Assembly (NCBI RefSeq): GCF_001570565.1
Contig: NZ_BBXE01000024.1
Coordinates: 6,653-70,652, forward strand
Direction of reading: 5' to 3'
Source of the DNA: Herbidospora yilanensis
GTDB lineage: Bacteria > Actinomycetota > Actinomycetes > Streptosporangiales > Streptosporangiaceae
DNA: 64,000 nt
In this document: positions 34,109 through 43,199 of the stretch, piece after piece
Numbering within the stretch: position 1 is the stretch's first letter
Layout: every line of letters starts with the position of its first letter
Notes under the pieces: generated by a model
What the model saw: only the letters and a program-made list of their open reading frames with translations
Database searches by the model: none
What the model was told of the DNA's origin: nothing
Made by a program: the position numbers and the translations under genes

Positions 34109-35796
34109 TCGCCGTCGACGGGTTGTCGGTCGCCTACCAGGGCGTGGAGATCGTCCGCGAGGTGTCGTTCACGGTCGCCCCGGGACGCACGTACGGGCTG
34201 GTGGGGGAGTCAGGCAGCGGCAAGACCACGCTGGGCCGGGCCCTCGGCCGGACCGGTGGCGACATCACCGCCGGGCGGATCAGCGTGGACGGTACCGACG
34301 TGCTGGCCCTCTCACCGAGGGAACTGCGGGCCTGGCGGGCGTCGTCGCTGGCGGTCGTCCACCAGGAGGCGGGGGCGGCGCTCGATCCGACGATGCGCGT
34401 CGGCGCGCAGCTCGCCGGGGCGCTCCGTGTCCAGGGCCGCCCGCGCGGCGACGTGGCCGACCTGCTGGAAAAGGTCCGGCTGCCGGGTGAGGCGGCCCGC
34501 CGCTATCCCCACCAGCTCTCGGGTGGCCAGCGGCAGCGAGTCGTCATCGCTGCCGCGCTGGCCGGGCGCCCCAGACTGCTGGTCCTGGACGAGCCCACGA
34601 CCGGCCTGGACGCCACCGTCGAACACGAGATCCTCGACCTCATCTGGGCGCTGCGCGCCGACATCGGCGCGGCCGTCGTGCTGATCAGCCACGACCTCGC
34701 CTTGGTCGGCCGCCTCTGCGACGACGTCGGCGTGCTCTACGCGGGCCGCCTCGTCGAGGAGGGGCCGGCAGCGCGGGTGCTGTCGGCGCCGCGGCACCCG
34801 TACACCAAGGCCCTGATCGACAGCGCGCCCCGGATCGGCGCGGACAGCGTCCCGGCCGCCATCCCCGGGCAGCCGCCCGCGCCCGGGGAAGCGCCGCCGG
34901 GCTGCGCGTTCGCGCCCCGCTGCGCCGCCGCCGACGACCGCTGCCGGACCGTGCCGCCCGGCCTGGCCGACGGCGCGCGTTGCCACCACCCGGGCGCGCG
35001 GGCGGTGGTGCCGGTCCCGGCGCTGCCGCACCGCAGGCAGGAGGTCACACCTCTCATCGAGGTGCGGAACCTGACACGGGCGTACGGGAGGACCCGGGTC
35101 CTCGACGACGTCTCGCTGAGCATCGGGCGCAACGAGATCGTCGGCCTGGTGGGGGAGTCGGGCAGCGGCAAGACCACCCTCGCCCGTGCCGTCGCGGGCC
35201 TCGGCCGTCGAGGCGGGGGAGTCATCACCCTCGACGGCGCCGAGCTGCCCGTCGAGGTCGGCCGCCGCGACCCCGCCACCCGGCGGCGCGTTTCGATGGT
35301 GTTCCAGGACTCCGACGCCTCGCTCAACCCGTCGCACACGGTCCGCACGATCCTGGCCCGCGCCCTCGGCGGGCCGGAAAGGGTCGAGGAGCTCGCCGCG
35401 CTCGCGGCGCTCGAGCCCCACCTGCTCGACGTGCGCCCCCACCGATTGTCGGGCGGGCAGAAGCAGCGTGTCGCCATCGCCCGCGCCTTCGCCGGCCGGC
35501 CCGACCTGATCGTCTGCGACGAGCCGGTGTCGGCGCTCGACGTGAGCGTGCAGGCCGGGGTGCTGCGCACCCTGGCCGACCAGCAGGCCCTCACCGGGGT
35601 GTCCTACCTGTTCATCTCCCACGACCTGGCCGTGGTCTGCCAGCTCGCCGACCGCGTCGCGGTCATGAGCGGGGGCCGGATCGTCGAAGAAGGGCCCGCC
35701 GAACGAATCCTGCGCGAGCCCCGCCACCCGTACACGATCGGCCTCCTGCGGGCGGCCGGTCACGAGCCCTCTCAACGGAGGCGTCATGTCCACTGA
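34105..35796 (+). CDS. Fused double ATPase of a peptide/organic-solute ABC importer
   Basis: A 563-residue protein with two ABC domains: Walker A GESGSGK at 34-40 and again near 350, signatures LSGGQRQRVVIAAAL and LSGGQKQRVAIARAF, Walker B DEPTTGLD and DEPVSALD. Between the domains, at about 270-297, a Cys-rich segment (CAFAPRCAAADDRC) matches the OppD/DppD C-terminal signature, whose relatives can bind an iron-sulfur cluster. Its last 11 bases overlap the next gene. Confidence 0.92.
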   Translation: MIAVDGLSVAYQGVEIVREVSFTVAPGRTYGLVGESGSGKTTLGRALGRTGGDITAGRISVDGTDVLALSPRELRAWRASSLAVVHQEAGAALDPTMRVGAQLAGALRVQGRPRGDVADLLEKVRLPGEAARRYPHQLSGGQRQRVVIAAALAGRPRLLVLDEPTTGLDATVEHEILDLIWALRADIGAAVVLISHDLALVGRLCDDVGVLYAGRLVEEGPAARVLSAPRHPYTKALIDSAPRIGADSVPAAIPGQPPAPGEAPPGCAFAPRCAAADDRCRTVPPGLADGARCHHPGARAVVPVPALPHRRQEVTPLIEVRNLTRAYGRTRVLDDVSLSIGRNEIVGLVGESGSGKTTLARAVAGLGRRGGGVITLDGAELPVEVGRRDPATRRRVSMVFQDSDASLNPSHTVRTILARALGGPERVEELAALAALEPHLLDVRPHRLSGGQKQRVAIARAFAGRPDLIVCDEPVSALDVSVQAGVLRTLADQQALTGVSYLFISHDLAVVCQLADRVAVMSGGRIVEEGPAERILREPRHPYTIGLLRAAGHEPSQRRRHVH

Positions 35797-36574
35797 AGTA
35801 GCCGAGCGGGAGTTCACCTCGCTCGCCGGAATCGCGCAGCAACTCGGCATCCGGCCGCCGGGGCCGCGCCACATCCAGCGTCGCTGGGTGAGCATCGTCA
35901 CGGGCGGCCACGTGAGCGGCCTGACCTGGGGAAAGCCGTCATACGACCTGGTGCTGCTCCATGAGGCCGGACGCAGCGCACGCCAGTGGGACCGGCTGCT
36001 GCTGGAGCTCGACCGGCCGGCGCTGGCCGTCGACCTGCCGGGCCACGGCCGCTCCGACCGGCGCGACAACGGCGTCTACGCGCCGCGCCGCCTGGCCGGC
36101 CCGGTCGCCGAGGCCATCCGCTCCTTCGCGCCCGGCCGCAAGGTCGTCGCGGGGGCCGGGCTCGGCGCGCTGACCGCCATCGCCCTGTCGATCCGCCATC
36201 CCGACCTGATCGGGCGGCTGGTCCTCCTCGACACGCTGCCCGGGACGCTGGACACGCTGCCCGCGTACCGGACGCACTCCTCACCGGAGGAGGCCCGCGC
36301 CTGGCTGGAGGAGCACCGGCCCGGCACCGACGACGACGTCCGCACCGAACTGCTCCGCGAGGCCGACGGCCACTGGGTGTGGCGGCACCACCTCCCGGTC
36401 TCGCCCGACCTCGACGACGAGACCCTGTGGGGGCCGCTGGCCTCCGTGCAGGCGCCCGTCGTGCTCGTCCGCGGCCGCCGGCTCGACGACGCCGCCGTCG
36501 AACGGTTCCGCGCAGAGCTGCCCAACGCCCACGTGACCACCGACCCGCACACCACCCTCGGAGGAACCCCATGA
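35786..36574 (+). CDS. Alpha/beta-hydrolase-fold protein lacking the nucleophile
   Basis: A 262-residue protein with the fold of an alpha/beta hydrolase (LVLLHEAGRSARQWDRLL, VDLPGHGRSD, LVLLDTLPG). The nucleophile elbow reads AGAGLGA (122-128), so the position of the catalytic Ser is Gly125. Ordinary ester hydrolysis is therefore unlikely; cofactor-free lyase, dioxygenase-like or binding roles are possible. ATG 35786 has GGAGG before it and overlaps the ATPase end, so it belongs to the importer operon. Confidence 0.8.
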   Translation: MSTEVAEREFTSLAGIAQQLGIRPPGPRHIQRRWVSIVTGGHVSGLTWGKPSYDLVLLHEAGRSARQWDRLLLELDRPALAVDLPGHGRSDRRDNGVYAPRRLAGPVAEAIRSFAPGRKVVAGAGLGALTAIALSIRHPDLIGRLVLLDTLPGTLDTLPAYRTHSSPEEARAWLEEHRPGTDDDVRTELLREADGHWVWRHHLPVSPDLDDETLWGPLASVQAPVVLVRGRRLDDAAVERFRAELPNAHVTTDPHTTLGGTP

Positions 36575-37566
36575 CCGTCATCGACCTTCAGCTCGCCCTC
36601 AGCGACGACGCCCCGCAGGACCTGCTCGACTCCGTCCACGAGGCCGCGACCCGGATCGGCATCCTCCAGGTCGTCAACCACGGCGTCGACCAGGAACTGA
36701 TCGACGACTTCCACGACCGGATCGGCGCCGTCCTCGAACTGCCGCGCGCGGAGAAGGCCAAGCTGGCCAGCCCCACCGGCCACCCCTACCGGGGCTGGCG
36801 TCAGTGGCCCGACGACCTCGGCCGCCTGGAGCTGGAGCGCTTCAACATCGGCCAGTTCGACTCGGTGGAGGAGGCCGTCGCGGCGGGCCTGTCCGAGGAG
36901 TACGCCCAGCTCTACAAGCACCCCAACGTCTGGCCCGAAGGCCTGCGCGAGGTCGCCCGCGCCTACCACGACGCCTCGGTCGGCGTCGCCGAGAAGGTCC
37001 TGGCCCTGTACGCCAAGGTCCTCGGCGTGCCGGTGGAGACCTTCCCGGTGAACGGCCGCCCCTACTACACGAGCTTCGTCGTCAACGACTACCCGACCTG
37101 GCCCGTCGACCAGGAGGACGACGACAAGCTGCTCCTCCTGGAGCACGCCGACGGCTCGGCCCTGACGGTCCTGCACCAGCGCGGCGACTACGCCGGGCTC
37201 CAGGGCCAGGCCCCGGACGGAAGCTGGATCCCCATCCCGATCGTGCCCGGCGCGCTCCAGGTCTTCTCGGGCCACATCCTGGCCAAGTGGACCAACGACC
37301 GGCTGCGGGCCGGCCGCCACCGCGTCGTCGCCGGCGGTACGGTGACGCGGCGATCGACCGGTGTGTTCTGGCATCCGTCGCTTGACACGGTCATCGAGCC
37401 GCTCGCGCCCTTCGTCGACGCGGACGGCACCGACTACGAGCCCTCGCTGCTGTGGGACCGGGCGAAGAACCAGGTGGAGGACTACCTTCAGGTCTTCGGC
37501 CGCCCCGACCAGGTCGCCGCCTGGCGCGCGGGCCGCCCGTACGTCGCGGAACTGGCGGAGGTCTGA
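36571..37566 (+). CDS. 2-oxoglutarate/Fe(II)-type oxygenase, isopenicillin N synthase family
   Basis: A 331-residue non-heme iron oxygenase. The N-terminal DIOX_N-like part has GILQVVNHGVD; the iron ligands are His192, Asp194 (LEHADGSALTVL) and His250 (AGRHRVV), and the co-substrate motif is Arg260-x-Ser262. All key residues are present, so it should be active on a small molecule, perhaps the compound brought in by the adjacent importer. ATG 36571 overlaps the TGA of the preceding gene. Confidence 0.88.
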   Translation: MTVIDLQLALSDDAPQDLLDSVHEAATRIGILQVVNHGVDQELIDDFHDRIGAVLELPRAEKAKLASPTGHPYRGWRQWPDDLGRLELERFNIGQFDSVEEAVAAGLSEEYAQLYKHPNVWPEGLREVARAYHDASVGVAEKVLALYAKVLGVPVETFPVNGRPYYTSFVVNDYPTWPVDQEDDDKLLLLEHADGSALTVLHQRGDYAGLQGQAPDGSWIPIPIVPGALQVFSGHILAKWTNDRLRAGRHRVVAGGTVTRRSTGVFWHPSLDTVIEPLAPFVDADGTDYEPSLLWDRAKNQVEDYLQVFGRPDQVAAWRAGRPYVAELAEV

Positions 37567-38279
37567 TGCTCTACGACGGCACCTTCAACTGGGAGCCGAG
37601 CGGCCGCTGGGTGCGCGGCGTGCGAGGCGGTGTCACGGTCGTCGACAGCAAGGCCCCGATCCTGGTCTGGGGCTCCGACCACCCGGTGCCCGCCTACGCC
37701 TTCCCGGCCGCCGACGTGCGCGGCCTGACCTCTGACGGGAACCTGGACGTCGACGGCGAGATCCTCACGGGTGTCGTGACCACCTACCCCGAACTGCCCG
37801 ATCACGTGTCGATCGCCTGGTTCCGGCACGAGGGCACCGTTCTCGACCACTGGTACGAGGAAGAGGAGGAGATCTTCGTGCACCCCCGCGACCCCTACAA
37901 GCGGGTCGACCCGATCCCGAGCTCGCGCCACGTCCGCGTCGAGATCGGCGGCCGTGTGGTCGCCGACACCAGGAACCCCGTCCTCCTGTATGAAACGGGC
38001 CTGCCCACCCGCTACTACGTGCCCCCGGGCGACGTCGACTTCGCCCTGCTGGAGCCGACCGACAGCAGCACCCGCTGCCCCTACAAGGGCGAGGCCTCCT
38101 ACTGGTCGCTGCGCGAACCGGTCGAGGGCGTGCCCGCCGACATCGCGTGGGCCTATCACGACCCGATCCCGGCGGCGGCGGGCATCAAGGACCACGTGGC
38201 GTTCTACAACGAGTTCGTCGACATCATCGTGGACGGTGTGAAGGAGGACCGCCCGGAGACGGTGTTCAGCCGGAAGTAG
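37566..38279 (+). CDS. DUF427-domain protein
   Basis: A 237-residue protein with a full DUF427 domain in its second half (RHVRVEIGGRVVADTRNPVLLYETGLPTRYYVPPGDV...CPYKGEASYWSL) and a shorter, partly similar N-terminal half (GGVTVVDSKAPILVW). DUF427 proteins are small beta-rich proteins of unknown activity, often beside oxidoreductases. ATG 37566 shares a base with the TGA of the oxygenase gene. It ends the operon; a strong terminator follows ten bases later. Confidence 0.82.
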   Translation: MLYDGTFNWEPSGRWVRGVRGGVTVVDSKAPILVWGSDHPVPAYAFPAADVRGLTSDGNLDVDGEILTGVVTTYPELPDHVSIAWFRHEGTVLDHWYEEEEEIFVHPRDPYKRVDPIPSSRHVRVEIGGRVVADTRNPVLLYETGLPTRYYVPPGDVDFALLEPTDSSTRCPYKGEASYWSLREPVEGVPADIAWAYHDPIPAAAGIKDHVAFYNEFVDIIVDGVKEDRPETVFSRK

Positions 38280-38288
38280 ACGTACGGG

Positions 38289-38316
38289 ACGGCCCCGGGG
38301 GATGCCCCGGGGCCGT
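38289..38316. terminator. Bidirectional hairpin between DUF427 and Rrf2 genes
   Basis: ACGGCCCCGGGG (38289-38300) pairs perfectly with CCCCGGGGCCGT (38305-38316) around a 4-base loop. It fills the 46-base gap between convergent genes and so ends both transcripts. Confidence 0.85.
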
Positions 38317-38325
38317 CGTCGCGCG

Positions 38326-38814
38326 TCAGGTTCCCGACGTGTGCATCGGGTTGGCGTACCAGTGGGTGACCCACGCGTCGGGGGAGGCGGCCAGTTCGCG
38401 AATGTGCTCGGGGAGGGTCCCGGCGACCACGTCGGCGAGGGTGACCGATTCGAGGATCGACCGCAGCGCCGCGCGCACCGACACCCAGACCACCTGGAGG
38501 CTCTCCGACGGCGGGCCGTAGTCGACGTCCTGCGGGCACTCGCCCCGGATGACGGTCAGCGGGCCGTTGAGCGCCCTGATGACGTCGGCCACGACGATGC
38601 GGTCGGCGGGGCGGCTGAGCCGGTGGCCCCCGCCGGTGCCGCGCTGGCTGACGACCAGGCCGGTGCGCCGCAGCTCCGCCATGATCGCTTCGAGGAACTT
38701 GTGGGGGATCTCCTGGCTCTGCGCCAGTTCCTCGGAGCTGACCGGGCGGTCGGCGTGCGCGGCGAGCTGGGCCAGGGCGCGCAGGGCGTAGTCGGTCTTG
38801 GCCGAGATCCGCAC
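38326..38814 (-). CDS. Rrf2-family transcriptional regulator
   Basis: A 162-residue regulator starting MRISAKTDYALRALAQLA, the classical Rrf2 opening, with a winged helix (SSEELAQSQEIPHKFLEAIMAELRRTGLVVSQRGTGGGHRLSRP). Only one Cys (Cys93) lies in the zone where IscR and NsrR hold three cluster ligands, so it is unlikely to bind a normal iron-sulfur cluster and is closer in style to CymR, the cysteine-metabolism repressor. It is surrounded by rhodanese and organosulfur genes, which supports a sulfur-responsive role. It starts at ATG 38814. Confidence 0.9.
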   Translation of the reverse strand: MRISAKTDYALRALAQLAAHADRPVSSEELAQSQEIPHKFLEAIMAELRRTGLVVSQRGTGGGHRLSRPADRIVVADVIRALNGPLTVIRGECPQDVDYGPPSESLQVVWVSVRAALRSILESVTLADVVAGTLPEHIRELAASPDAWVTHWYANPMHTSGT

Positions 38815-38834
38815 CTCAGCCGGCCCGGTGACGG

Positions 38835-39179
38835 TTACGCGTCGTGCGGAGTGGTCTCAAAGCCCTGTTCCTTCCATGCGCCGAATCCGCCGTGGATGTG
38901 GCTGACCCGGGTGTAGCCCAGCTCGGCCAGGGTGTCGACCACAGGACCCGATCCGCGTTCCGAAGAGCAGAAGACCACGATATCCCGATCGTGGTCGATG
39001 TCGGATTCCGTGCCGAATCGCCGGGACACCTCGATCTTCGCCACCGCCAGCGCGGCCGGCAGCACGCCGTTCTCCACCCGGGCCTCCGGGCGGCGGACGT
39101 CCACGAAGAGCGCCCCCTCGGCGTGTCTGCGGGCCGCCTCGGCGGGGTCGATCAGGTTGTGGTCGCTGAGCTCGCTCAT
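38835..39179 (-). CDS. Single-domain rhodanese (sulfurtransferase)
   Basis: A 114-residue rhodanese with the active-site Cys71 in VVFCSSERGSG and the framing motifs LFVDVRRPEARVENG and GGFGAWKEQGFE. It can carry persulfide sulfur. ATG 39179 overlaps the stop of the LLM monooxygenase, so it is the last gene of the island's long minus-strand operon. The Rrf2 gene follows 20 bases later in the same direction. Confidence 0.88.
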   Translation of the reverse strand: MSELSDHNLIDPAEAARRHAEGALFVDVRRPEARVENGVLPAALAVAKIEVSRRFGTESDIDHDRDIVVFCSSERGSGPVVDTLAELGYTRVSHIHGGFGAWKEQGFETTPHDA

Positions 39180-40498
39180 GCTGTTCCTTCCTCGATATCC
39201 AGGTGAGAGCGCAGGGTGGCGCCCTCGTAGTCGGCGCGTACCAGGCCGCGTTCCTGCAGGATCGGCACGACCAGCGCGACGAACGCCTCGATGCCGCCGG
39301 GGGCGATCGGCATCATCAGGTTGAAGCCGTCGGCGGCCTCGTGCTCGAACCAGTACTGGAGCTGGTCGGCGACCCGCACCGGGTCGCCGACCAGCGCCCA
39401 CATCCCCAGCGGGGCCAGTCCGGTCAGGTGCCCGGCCAGCTCGCCCAGGGTGAGGTCGCCCTCGGCGGCCAGGGTGCGCAGCTCGACGAAGCCGGTCACC
39501 GAGCCGTTGAAGTCCTCGGGCCTGGGCAGCAGGTGCAGGGGCACCTTGTCGTCGGCGTCGTAGCCGGTCAGGTCGACGCCGAGCAGGCCGCCGAGCGCGG
39601 TCAGCGCGGCCGGGTTCGGGATGCGCCGTTCCTCGATCTCCCTGACCAGCTCACGGGCCTCCTTCTCGGTGGCGGCGACGTAGGGGACCACGCCGGGCAG
39701 CACCTTGACGTCGCGGCCCCTGGCCGCCGCGCCCTGCTTCAACGCGCGGTAGGTGCCCCTGGTCTCCTCGATCGTCATCGAGCGGGCGTAGACGGCGTCG
39801 GCGTAGGCCGCGGCCAGGTCGATGCCCGCCGGGGAGGCCCCGGCCTGGACGATCACCGGGCGGCCCTGCGGTGAGCGGGGCACGTTCAGCGGCCCGGCGA
39901 CCTGGAAGTGGTCGCCTCGGTAGCCGATCGGGGTGATGCCGCCGGGGCGGATCATCACGCCGCCCTCACGGTCGGCCACGACCGCGTCGGGGGTCCAGCT
40001 CGTCCACAGCCTCTGGAGGATCTCGGCGAACTCGCGGGCCCGGGCATAGCGGTCGGCGTGCTCGATGTGCCGGGTCCGGCCGTGGTTGCGGGCGACGGCG
40101 TCACCGGCGGAGGTGACCAGGTTGACGCCCGCGCGGCCCTTGCTGAGCAGGTCGAGCGAGGCGATCTGGCGGGCCACCGTGAACGGGTCGCCGTAGCTGG
40201 TGGAGATCGTCGGGATGAGGCCGATCCTGGTGGTGGAGGCGGCGATGGCGGCGAGCAGGGTGATCGGCTCGAACGGGGTGTTGGCCAGCGCGTCGTTGGG
40301 GTCGGGGCGCAGCGCCGGGGTGTCGGCGATGAAGATCGAGTCGAACTTCCCGGCCTCGGCGACGCGGGCGAGTTCCACGTAGTAGTCGAGATCGAGGGCC
40401 CGGTCGGTCCGGCTGGCGGGGTGACGCCAGGCGAACGTGTGGTGGCCGACGCCGCTGATGTTGAAGTTCAGTGACAACTGCCGGGGTCGGGTGGTCAC
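39176..40498 (-). CDS. NtaA/SnaA/DszA-type FMN-dependent monooxygenase
   Basis: A 440-residue LLM monooxygenase of the NtaA/DszA group (LSLNFNISGVGHHTFAWRHP, PTISTSYGDPFTVARQIASLDLLSKGRAGVNLVTSAGD, VIVQAGASPAGIDLAA). Members oxidise sulfones, sulfonates or aminopolycarboxylates with FMNH2. GTG 40498 overlaps the TGA of the acyl-CoA-dehydrogenase-like gene, as in Dsz/Sfn-style pairs. Reduced flavin could come from the reductase at 46580. Confidence 0.88.
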   Translation of the reverse strand: MTTRPRQLSLNFNISGVGHHTFAWRHPASRTDRALDLDYYVELARVAEAGKFDSIFIADTPALRPDPNDALANTPFEPITLLAAIAASTTRIGLIPTISTSYGDPFTVARQIASLDLLSKGRAGVNLVTSAGDAVARNHGRTRHIEHADRYARAREFAEILQRLWTSWTPDAVVADREGGVMIRPGGITPIGYRGDHFQVAGPLNVPRSPQGRPVIVQAGASPAGIDLAAAYADAVYARSMTIEETRGTYRALKQGAAARGRDVKVLPGVVPYVAATEKEARELVREIEERRIPNPAALTALGGLLGVDLTGYDADDKVPLHLLPRPEDFNGSVTGFVELRTLAAEGDLTLGELAGHLTGLAPLGMWALVGDPVRVADQLQYWFEHEAADGFNLMMPIAPGGIEAFVALVVPILQERGLVRADYEGATLRSHLDIEEGTA

Positions 40499-41625
40499 GC
40501 CCACGGACCTTTCTGGTCGAGGCCCAGCACCGACTGCGCGATCGTGGCGATCACGACGTCCTCGTTGGGCGGGTTGAAGAGGGCGACGCGCAGGTCGCGG
40601 TGGTGCCGGGCGAGCGGGTTGTCGTTCCAGACCGACGCGCCGCCGACCAGGCGGGTGGCGTGGTCGACCGCGTCGGAGGCGTGCCCGTGCACGAGCAGCT
40701 TGGTGGCCATGGCGAGGGGCGGGTCGGGCCGGCGCAGGGTGTCGGCCAGCAGGACCCGGGCCTGGAGGAGGGCGAGTTCGACGCGGGCGGCGTGCTCCTG
40801 GGTGCGGGGCTGCTCGGCCCGGGTGCCCGGCCTGCCGTCGGAGCGCGGCCCGGCGGCGAAGTCGAGCGCGACCCGCCGGGCCGCCTCGGCGATCCCGAGG
40901 TGGATGGAGGCCAGCAGCAGCGACCACCAGACGCCGAACGTGTGGATCAGCTCGGGCGGCGGGTCCGGGTCGTACGCCGCCGCGACGGCTCCGGCCGGGA
41001 CGGTCACCTCGGTCAGGAACACGTCGTGGGAGGCCGTGCCGCGCAGCCCGAAGGTGTCCCAGGTGGGCTCGATCCGGACGCCGGGCGCATCGGCGGGCAC
41101 GTCGAAGGTCCGCACGACCTCGCCGGCCGTCGCCGAGACGAACAGCCGGTCGAGGACCAGGCTGCCGGTCACGTAGCGCTTGTGGCCGGTCAGCGTCCAC
41201 GACCCGTCGGGCCCTTCGACGGCGACGGTGCGGATCGGGCCGCCCCGGCTGGGCGCGCCGCTGAACCCCTCGCTGCTGGCGAAGTTGACCAGGCCCTCGT
41301 TCACGGCCAGCCACCGGGCGAGGTCCCTGGTCGCCTCCGGCGGATCGGGCGGGGTGAGCAGCCGGGTGGCGTGGATGTAGTGCATGGTCAGGATCAGCGC
41401 GGCCGAGGCGTCCGCCGATGCGAGGGCGCGGATCACCGCCGAGGCGGCGGGCAGGGTGGCGCCGCCGCCGCCGTACTCGCGCGGGATGACGAACGACGGC
41501 AGCCCGGCCGCTCTGATCTCCGCGAACGTCTGGGCCGACAGCTCCTCGGCCGCCGCCCGCGCGGCGATGCCGGGCGCGATCCCGGCCAGCGCGGCCAGCG
41601 CCTCCTCTTCGGTCAGGGGGGTCAC
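40495..41625 (-). CDS. Acyl-CoA-dehydrogenase-fold flavin monooxygenase (DszC/SfnB-like)
   Basis: A 376-residue acyl-CoA dehydrogenase homologue: FAEIRAAGLPSFVIPREYGGGGATLPAASAVIRALA, a flavin-binding middle (LTGHKRYVTGSLVLDRLFVSA) and a C-terminal helical bundle. DszC and SfnB types use this fold as sulfur-compound monooxygenases instead of dehydrogenases. Pairing with an NtaA/DszA-type enzyme favours the monooxygenase reading. The start is GTG 41625, overlapping the ATPase stop. Confidence 0.8.
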   Translation of the reverse strand: MTPLTEEEALAALAGIAPGIAARAAAEELSAQTFAEIRAAGLPSFVIPREYGGGGATLPAASAVIRALASADASAALILTMHYIHATRLLTPPDPPEATRDLARWLAVNEGLVNFASSEGFSGAPSRGGPIRTVAVEGPDGSWTLTGHKRYVTGSLVLDRLFVSATAGEVVRTFDVPADAPGVRIEPTWDTFGLRGTASHDVFLTEVTVPAGAVAAAYDPDPPPELIHTFGVWWSLLLASIHLGIAEAARRVALDFAAGPRSDGRPGTRAEQPRTQEHAARVELALLQARVLLADTLRRPDPPLAMATKLLVHGHASDAVDHATRLVGGASVWNDNPLARHHRDLRVALFNPPNEDVVIATIAQSVLGLDQKGPWA

Positions 41626-43199
41626 CGGTCGGTGCCCGATCGTACGGTCTGTCCGGGTACCGCCATGAGAAGTTCCTTCGTGTACGGATGTTGGGGACTG
41701 TCGAAGACGTCGGCGACCGGCCCGGCCTCCACCACGGCGCCCTCGCGCAGGATGGTGACCTCGTGGGAGATCTGCCGCACCACTGCCAGGTCGTGGGAGA
41801 TGAACAGGTAGCTCAGGCCGAGCTCGTCCTGGAGCCTGACCAGCAGCCGCAGGATCTGGTCCTGCACGGACACGTCCAGGGCGGAGACGGGTTCGTCCAG
41901 CACGATGAGATCGGGGTGCAGCGCGAGCGCTCGGGCGATGGCGACCCGCTGGCGCTGCCCGCCGGACAGCTCCGTGGCCCGCCGGTCGATGGTCGCGGCC
42001 GGGAGCGCGACCTTGTCGAGCAGTTCGGCCGCGCGCCGCCGCCGGGCCGCCCGGTCGCCCTCGCGGAAGGCCTGGAGCGGCTCGTCGATGATCGCGCCGA
42101 TGGTCAGCCGGGGGTCGAGGGAGGAGAACGGGTTCTGGTAGACGGGCTGGAACCGGCGCCGCAGCGGGCGCAGCGCCCGCCGGGACGACTCGGTGACGTC
42201 GGTGCCGTCGAAGACCACCCGGCCGCTCGTGGGGGCGGCCAGCCGCAGCGCGATGCGGGCGGTGGTCGACTTGCCCGACCCCGACTCGCCGACCAGGCCG
42301 ACCGTGCGACCCTTGGGCACCACGAGGTCGACGTCGCGGACGGCGACGGTCGTGCCGCCCGGATGGCGGAACTCCTTGCGCACGCCGCGCAGTTCCAGCA
42401 GCGGCGGCGCGCCCGGCGCCGCGGTTCTGGCCGGAGCGCTCAGCGACGGCACCGCCTCCAGCAGCCGCACCGTGTACGGCTGGGCGGGCCGAGCCAGCAC
42501 GTCGCGCGAGGGCCCCGTCTCCACGATCTCGCCGTCGCGCATCACCACGATCCGGTCGGCGCGGTCGGCCGCCACCCCCAGGTCGTGGGTGATCAGCAGG
42601 ACCGCGGTGCCCTCGGCGGCGGTGAGCGTGGCCAGGTGGTCGAGGATGCGGCGCTGGACGGTGACGTCCAGGGCGCTGGTCGGCTCGTCGGCGACCACCA
42701 GTTTCGGAGCGCAGGCCAGGGCGATGCCGATGAGCACCCGCTGGCGCATCCCGCCGGACAGTTCGTGCGGGTAGCGGCCGGCCTGGCCCGGCAGCCCGGC
42801 CTGTTCCAGGATCGCCGCCACCCGTTCCTTCACGGTGCGGCGGGTGGCGCGCCGGTGCAGGAGCAGCACGTCGGCGACCTGGGCGCCGACGCGGCGCACC
42901 GGGTTGAGCGCGACCGCCGGATCCTGCGGCACGAAGCCGAGGTCGGCGCCGCGCAGGTGCCGCCAGGCCCGCTCGGGCCAGTGGGTGACGTCCTGCCCGG
43001 CGAACTCGATCGTGCCCCCGGTGACGCGGGCGGCGGAGGGCAGCAGGCCGGTGACGGCGTGCGCGGTCGTCGACTTGCCCGACCCCGACTCGCCGACCAG
43101 CGCCACCACCTCACCGGCCGCCACCTCCAGGCCGATCCCGCGGACCGCTTCGGTCGTGCCGTACGAGATGCGCAGGTCGGAGATCTTCAGCAGGGTCAT
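41622..43199 (-). CDS. Fused double ATPase of a peptide-type ABC importer
   Basis: A 525-residue protein with two ABC domains (Walker A GESGSGKST at 36-44 and again in the second half; signatures LSGGMRQRVLIGIAL and LSGGQRQRVAIARAL; Walker B DEPTSALD and DEPVSALD). Unlike the fused ATPase at 34105 it has no Cys-rich segment between the domains. ATG 43199 overlaps the permease stop. Confidence 0.92.
   Translation of the reverse strand: MTLLKISDLRISYGTTEAVRGIGLEVAAGEVVALVGESGSGKSTTAHAVTGLLPSAARVTGGTIEFAGQDVTHWPERAWRHLRGADLGFVPQDPAVALNPVRRVGAQVADVLLLHRRATRRTVKERVAAILEQAGLPGQAGRYPHELSGGMRQRVLIGIALACAPKLVVADEPTSALDVTVQRRILDHLATLTAAEGTAVLLITHDLGVAADRADRIVVMRDGEIVETGPSRDVLARPAQPYTVRLLEAVPSLSAPARTAAPGAPPLLELRGVRKEFRHPGGTTVAVRDVDLVVPKGRTVGLVGESGSGKSTTARIALRLAAPTSGRVVFDGTDVTESSRRALRPLRRRFQPVYQNPFSSLDPRLTIGAIIDEPLQAFREGDRAARRRRAAELLDKVALPAATIDRRATELSGGQRQRVAIARALALHPDLIVLDEPVSALDVSVQDQILRLLVRLQDELGLSYLFISHDLAVVRQISHEVTILREGAVVEAGPVADVFDSPQHPYTKELLMAVPGQTVRSGTDR

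Noticed and set aside
38326-38814. Iron-sulfur-binding IscR/NsrR identity for the Rrf2 protein
   Set aside because: Only one Cys is present in the ligand region, so a three-Cys cluster site is absent.
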